Shown here piece by piece: positions 59,601-64,000 of a DNA stretch of 64,000 nt (position 1 is the stretch's first letter; each line of letters opens with the position of its first letter). This DNA comes from Apricaphanius iberus. Lineage: Eukaryota; Chordata; Actinopteri; Cyprinodontiformes; Aphaniidae. Where the stretch lies: positions 1 to 64,000 of the forward strand of contig JAPXFQ010002094.1 of assembly GCA_028564705.1 (NCBI GenBank), given 5' to 3'. The notes beneath the pieces are model-generated. The model saw only the letters and a program-made list of their open reading frames with translations. It was not told where the DNA came from and searched no databases. Both the position numbers and the translations under genes were made by a program.

Positions 59601-61850
59601 ATTTAATGCAGATCCTCACTTTTATCTGGATTTCTATGAGTACATATATTCTGATTTTTTTCATTTTTTGAATTTCATTCTACGTTATCCTGATCTTGCT
59701 CTCCTCTTCGGTGATCCCTTGCCTAAAAGGTTTTTCAATAAACAAGGCTAAAACATTTTGAACTTTAGCTTAATAAATGTTACCAATGCTTCAGTCTAGG
59801 ACACTTGATCATGTTTGACTTTAAATCTCTTCCATACTATAAGCTTTGAGAGCGTTTCAACCTAAACCCTTTCCAAAACAGCCTCCGATATTCATCATGT
59901 TTACACCTCAGGGATCTAATATCATTCCCAAGCTTTGACGCCAGGCAGGCGCTCACAGCCAAAGGGGAACACGGTTTTTAATGACTCTTGTATGAAATCA
60001 GTACCTCAAAATACTCCAGAGACCTTAGAAAGAGCACCTACTCGCTACTGTATTTTCTATGGAGCTTTATGCTTCACTGGCAGTATGCGAAAATGTTTTC
60101 TTTAAATTAGCCCTTCAGGTGCTGCTGTTATTGCGTTATTATCAAATTAGTGTATTTTAATTACTACGTCATATGAAATAAATGTGCCACCAGGTCACAA
60201 TGGGGTTAAAGCTCAGAGGGCCATGTTATAACTCTCCAGTTGCCCAGCCTGCTGTGCAGCTTTAAGATGAAAAGCAGAAAGGCAGAAAAGCTCTACGAGC
60301 ACATCTGTGAATTATATTAGCTAATTGTGTGCACTTCTCTTTGCACTCAACACTTGAGTTGTCCTCCAAGCAGAAGGAAGAAATTAGGAGCACTACTGCC
60401 ATGTTGTTCTATTAAATACGTGAAAAGAAAATACAATTACTAGTTAAGTGGGAACATACCACATGGGATTATAAGAGGGCCCAGCATTTAAAGATTTCAG
60501 GTTTAAAAATTGTGCCTTGTGCATGTACACGATTGCCTGGTAAAGAGATGACAGAGAACATCAAAAACCAGTTTGTGACATTTAAAACATGAATGTGAAA
60601 TATAAAACTGCATTTGAAAGTGTTTTTACTCACCCAGATATTCTTTTCCTTTACCTCTTATACCTTCAAGTATACCAGCTTCATTACTTCAGCTCAAAGT
60701 CTGTTACAGAGCCACAGCTGAGTCTTTCAATCCATAACACGAACTTCATATATTATCGAATCAGATTGTTATGGAAAGACGAGAAGGTGTTTGAGAGGCC
60801 AAAAATATGTCTGCCATTTCGTAAGTAATAACAAGAAGCAAGGTCAAGAGTGTGTTCCAAGTACATTATGTCCGAAATGCCTGCTAAAGACTCTCCAATA
60901 GACTCTCACCTCCTCTTAGTTCCTCAGCTCCCACATAATGAACAGGCAATTACAACCTTAGATTCCTTTTTAGTAAACAGGTCCAAATTAAACTAATTGA
61001 TGTAAAGCAGACTTCATGGTTGTTCTGAAAGCCATTACTTTGTTTTCACATTTCAGCCCAGTGAGGTACCTGTTATTCAAAAAACATGAGGTTGCCTCCA
61101 GTGCTTACAATGCCAAGCAAAGCTATTCATATGCTGCAGGCTTTACATTTTGCCACAATACAAACACAAACTTGAATTTACATCAATGAATATTAGCACA
61201 ATTGTTCAATAAATTCTCATATGAATTTAAGTCTGTCTGGTCTTTTGCCGTCAATATTAAAAAAAAAAAGTTTTTTCAAGATTGTACCTGCTAAAGAAAA
61301 GCACTACATGAAAGTGCTGCTACTATGTCTCACAACTATGGTGTGTTCAAGGGAATGTGCCCTGGTAGTTTTCCACCATTTTGCAAGGTCAGGAAGTTTA
61401 TTTCTGGTTTAATATGTGTCTACATAAACAGCCTGAGGCAAAATGCAAGTAGAACTTACTTTAACTTTCTTCCAACAATTTGTTTTTCTTTTATAGGAGT
61501 GTGGATGTGTGGCATGCAGGGCTAATAGTTTTCCTAACAAGAGATTCTTGGGATCCATGATGCTGTTTGTTCAGTAATGTTCTCTATCAAACTTGAGAGG
61601 CCTTTACAGAACAGCTGCATTTATACTGAGATTAGATTAAAAGCAAGTTGACTCTATTTACGGATCAGGTGATTTCTAAAGGATATTGCTTGAACTGGGT
61701 TTGAGTTAGGTGTATTAATTATTGATCTCTGGTTTCATTGTTTTTCTTCACTTCTATTTTTATTAAATCTGTGTTTACTATGTATTTCACTGTGCCTGCT
61801 TATTTTTTTATACCTCCTTGTTGTTAGTTTCCTTCATAGTCATGTGACCC
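56700..61850. other. Intergenic DNA, no gene seen
   Basis: AT-rich, with short unsupported ORFs on both strands. I saw no splice-linked coding exons and no recognisable protein motif. Conserved regulatory elements could be present but cannot be told from one sequence. Confidence 0.45.
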
Positions 61851-61855
61851 TCCCC

Positions 61856-61877
61856 ACTCACACACACACACACACAA
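61856..61877. repeat. Short (CA)n tract
   Basis: About ten CA units preceded by CCCCACT. Confidence 0.85.
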
Positions 61878-62739
61878 CTTCCATTAACCCCCACCTGATG
61901 TCAATACCGCTAATCACTCTGCCTCAGCATTTAAACAGGCTGTTTCCATTTACTCCTTGCTGAATTCAGTTATTTGAATCCAAACTCTGAAGTTCTCTTC
62001 ATGTACATTTCAGTCAGTTTTGTGTTGGTTTTTAAGAACTCCATTATTGTCATATTGCTAGTTATCTGCTTGTGATTGTGTTATACAATGGAGGATGTGA
62101 GATATGAGGATTGTTACATGGCTCTGTGCTGTTTGCGTTTGTTACTCTTTCAAGAATTTCTGTAATTCCGATTCCTAGTAACTTCTTAGTAAGTCTATGC
62201 AGCACTTATGTTCTTGTATGAGGTTAGAAAGCAATTTTTTAGTGGAACAGAATATATTTTTTACATCAAAGCTGTGAAAAACAACCCCCCGCAGATTTTA
62301 CAACACAAAATCTGAAAGGAAACTAATAGCTGCCTGGCACTCCACATATATTGTTATATAATACAATTAAATAGTATCCCTTCAACTCTTGTTCCTTCAG
62401 TTTTCATCTTAATTTGCTTCCTCCCAAACTTTTTTTTCTTTCTAGCTAAATTCGCTCTTCTTTCACTCACTCTCTTTTCCCTGATCTACTTTGTTATCTG
62501 ACGGCTTTTGGCTGTGAATAGATAATGACTGTGCAAAAGGGTTTTGTTTCACATAACAATAAACTATAACTCTGCACTTCTGTACATACTCACTGTAAAA
62601 TAACCCCGGCTTGGTGTATATATTATCCTTTATTACTTACGATCTATTTATTTGTATTTTTACTTATTTTTGTTCATATTTTTATTTTTTTTATTTTTTT
62701 TTATTTCACTCATTCAAGTTCTGTACTGGAGAAAAAAGT

Positions 62740-62808
62740 TTGCCGGAGTCAAATTCCTTGTATGTGACATACTTGGCCAATAAACTGATTCTGATTCTGA
62801 TTCTGTTT
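62740..62808 (+). mobile_element. (GATTCT)n retroelement 3' tail
   Basis: AAATTCCTTGTATGTGACAT-ACTTGGCCAATAAACTGATTCTGATTCTG matches the tail at 6778-6828. Sequence to the left is T-rich and does not match the unit at 5.5-6.7 kb, so only the 3' tail is shared. Confidence 0.7.
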
Positions 62809-62809
62809 A

Positions 62810-64000
62810 CCATGGATACTGCAGGATTAGAGTGATTACCACTGGTGCCAGCGATGTAACAAGCCCGGAAAGCATTTCACCATGTATGTAGGTGCTGACA
62901 GTTATCCATCACAAGATTAGAGCGGATGGATTATGGATTGTTGTTCCTCCACCTGGTGATGAGAGACTAGAAAAAAAAAGACTGAATGTAGACCCCCAGG
63001 TACAAGGCTGTCATGAGTGAAAGTAATCCCTGCCCCTTGTTTGTTATAAAACTTGTTCAACCTTCAGCTTTTTGTTAGATGTATTCCCAACTATGCAGTT
63101 TAAGGTAAAAACGTTATACTTCTTACCTTGACCTTTCACCTCTGTATTCCCTACCGCCTGCGGCAGGCAAAAGAAGGAGATGGGTCTCCTGCCTCCATCT
63201 AAGCTCTCCTCCTGTCAGGGCTCAAACTGGTGTTCAGTTTCACTGAGCTTCTCGTCTTGGCCCCAGCACAAATACACAACACCATCTCGGATTGCACATG
63301 ATAATATTTATCCTCAATTACAATTCCTCAGTAGGGATTCTTGAGCAGTGTACAGTGGCAGCAGACAAAGCAGAGTGGCCTTGAGTCTTGCTGAAGTGGG
63401 TTCCCCATTGCGCTCTAGAAATTTCCAACACTACCTGGCCATAGTGCAAAATAAGCAATGTAGCCATTAAGAGCTTCTCAGCAATGTCGAAGCACTTAGC
63501 TGTATATTTGTCCTGGTGATGAATGTATGCATTGCAACAGGGAAATGTGACACCATCTTGGATATACACTGGTGTCACATGTAAGAAGTGAACATAGTTG
63601 AAATAAAGTTATCCAGTGTCTTGTTAGACGCAATCCTGCCATTGACCCTGGAAATAATGCAAAGGGAAATATAGGTTAGATCATTTTGGTACAGAACATA
63701 CACCATAGAGTTACTTGACTTGTGTTTGCTGATATATGCAGCAAGGATAAACAAACCATATTTGGTTAATAGTAATTATAGTTTAGGTGTCCTAATTATA
63801 TTGGCATGTGATTGTTTGCATAATTTAGCTAAATAAAGGTTACAAAGGACCATAAATATCTTAAAGGTATCAGACAGGAATAAAGAACCAATATATATTC
63901 ATGGCTTCCTGTTTTGGCAACACAGCACCATCTGTTATGTTCATTTTCTGAGCTGTCACTACATGGGAGGGTCCTGCAGCTAAAACCGCAATATAGAACT
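62810..64000. other. Intergenic DNA, no gene seen
   Basis: A minus-strand open frame of 86 codons at 63318-63578 has no recognisable motif and no splice context. I do not call it a gene. Confidence 0.4.

Noticed and set aside
63318..63578. Minus-strand ORF of 86 codons
   Set aside because: No motif and no supporting context; left uncalled.

Overview
The window looks like nuclear DNA of a teleost fish. The evidence is compact GT-AG introns, many SINEs, LINEs and inverted-repeat DNA elements of types common in fish, long dinucleotide and tetranucleotide tracts, and two genes whose human counterparts both lie on 17q25.3 (NPB and RNF213).

Left part (1-9.8 kb): mostly mobile DNA. A nearly complete L2/Maui-like LINE occupies about 45-5450 on the minus strand, with an esterase-type ORF1 and an endonuclease/reverse-transcriptase ORF2. 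Its 3' untranslated part carries, in opposite orientation, a decayed 28S rRNA gene fragment (about 636-1012). Next comes a second retroelement-like unit with a (GATTCT)n tail and one small ORF (5.5-6.83 kb), then two diverged copies of a short repeat (7.37-8.28 kb).

Middle-left (9.8-19 kb): a two-exon neuropeptide B precursor gene (npb) on the minus strand, with a TATA box next to a 143-bp GA tract. On the plus strand follow the remains of an inhibitory immunoglobulin-superfamily receptor (CD22-like): Ig domains with stop codons, a transmembrane exon and ITIM-bearing tail exons. A 588-bp MITE sits inside one Ig exon, and a tRNA-derived SINE lies between tail exons.

Main part (19.2-56.7 kb): one complete, apparently intact RNF213 gene on the plus strand. 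I followed 66 coding exons from the ATG at 21484 to the stop at 55950-55952. Their summed length, 15,639 nt, is an exact multiple of three and encodes about 5,212 residues, close to human RNF213 (5,207). The order is N-terminal zinc ribbon, basic/acidic linker, CBM20-like domain, helical stalk, AAA+ ring (largely one 3.6-kb exon with two Walker A/B pairs), RING finger, RZ finger and C-terminal helical region. A 5' untranslated exon ends at 19964. Upstream are an ISRE-like site and a pair of oppositely oriented GAAAGTGAAA cores, which would fit an interferon-induced gene.

Right part (56.7-64 kb): no gene I can support. It is AT-rich intergenic DNA with one retroelement 3' tail near 62.8 kb. 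I found no prokaryotic features, CRISPR arrays or functional tRNA genes. Exon boundaries come from reading splice sites, frame continuity and remembered RNF213 family sequence; they were not computed or checked against RNA.
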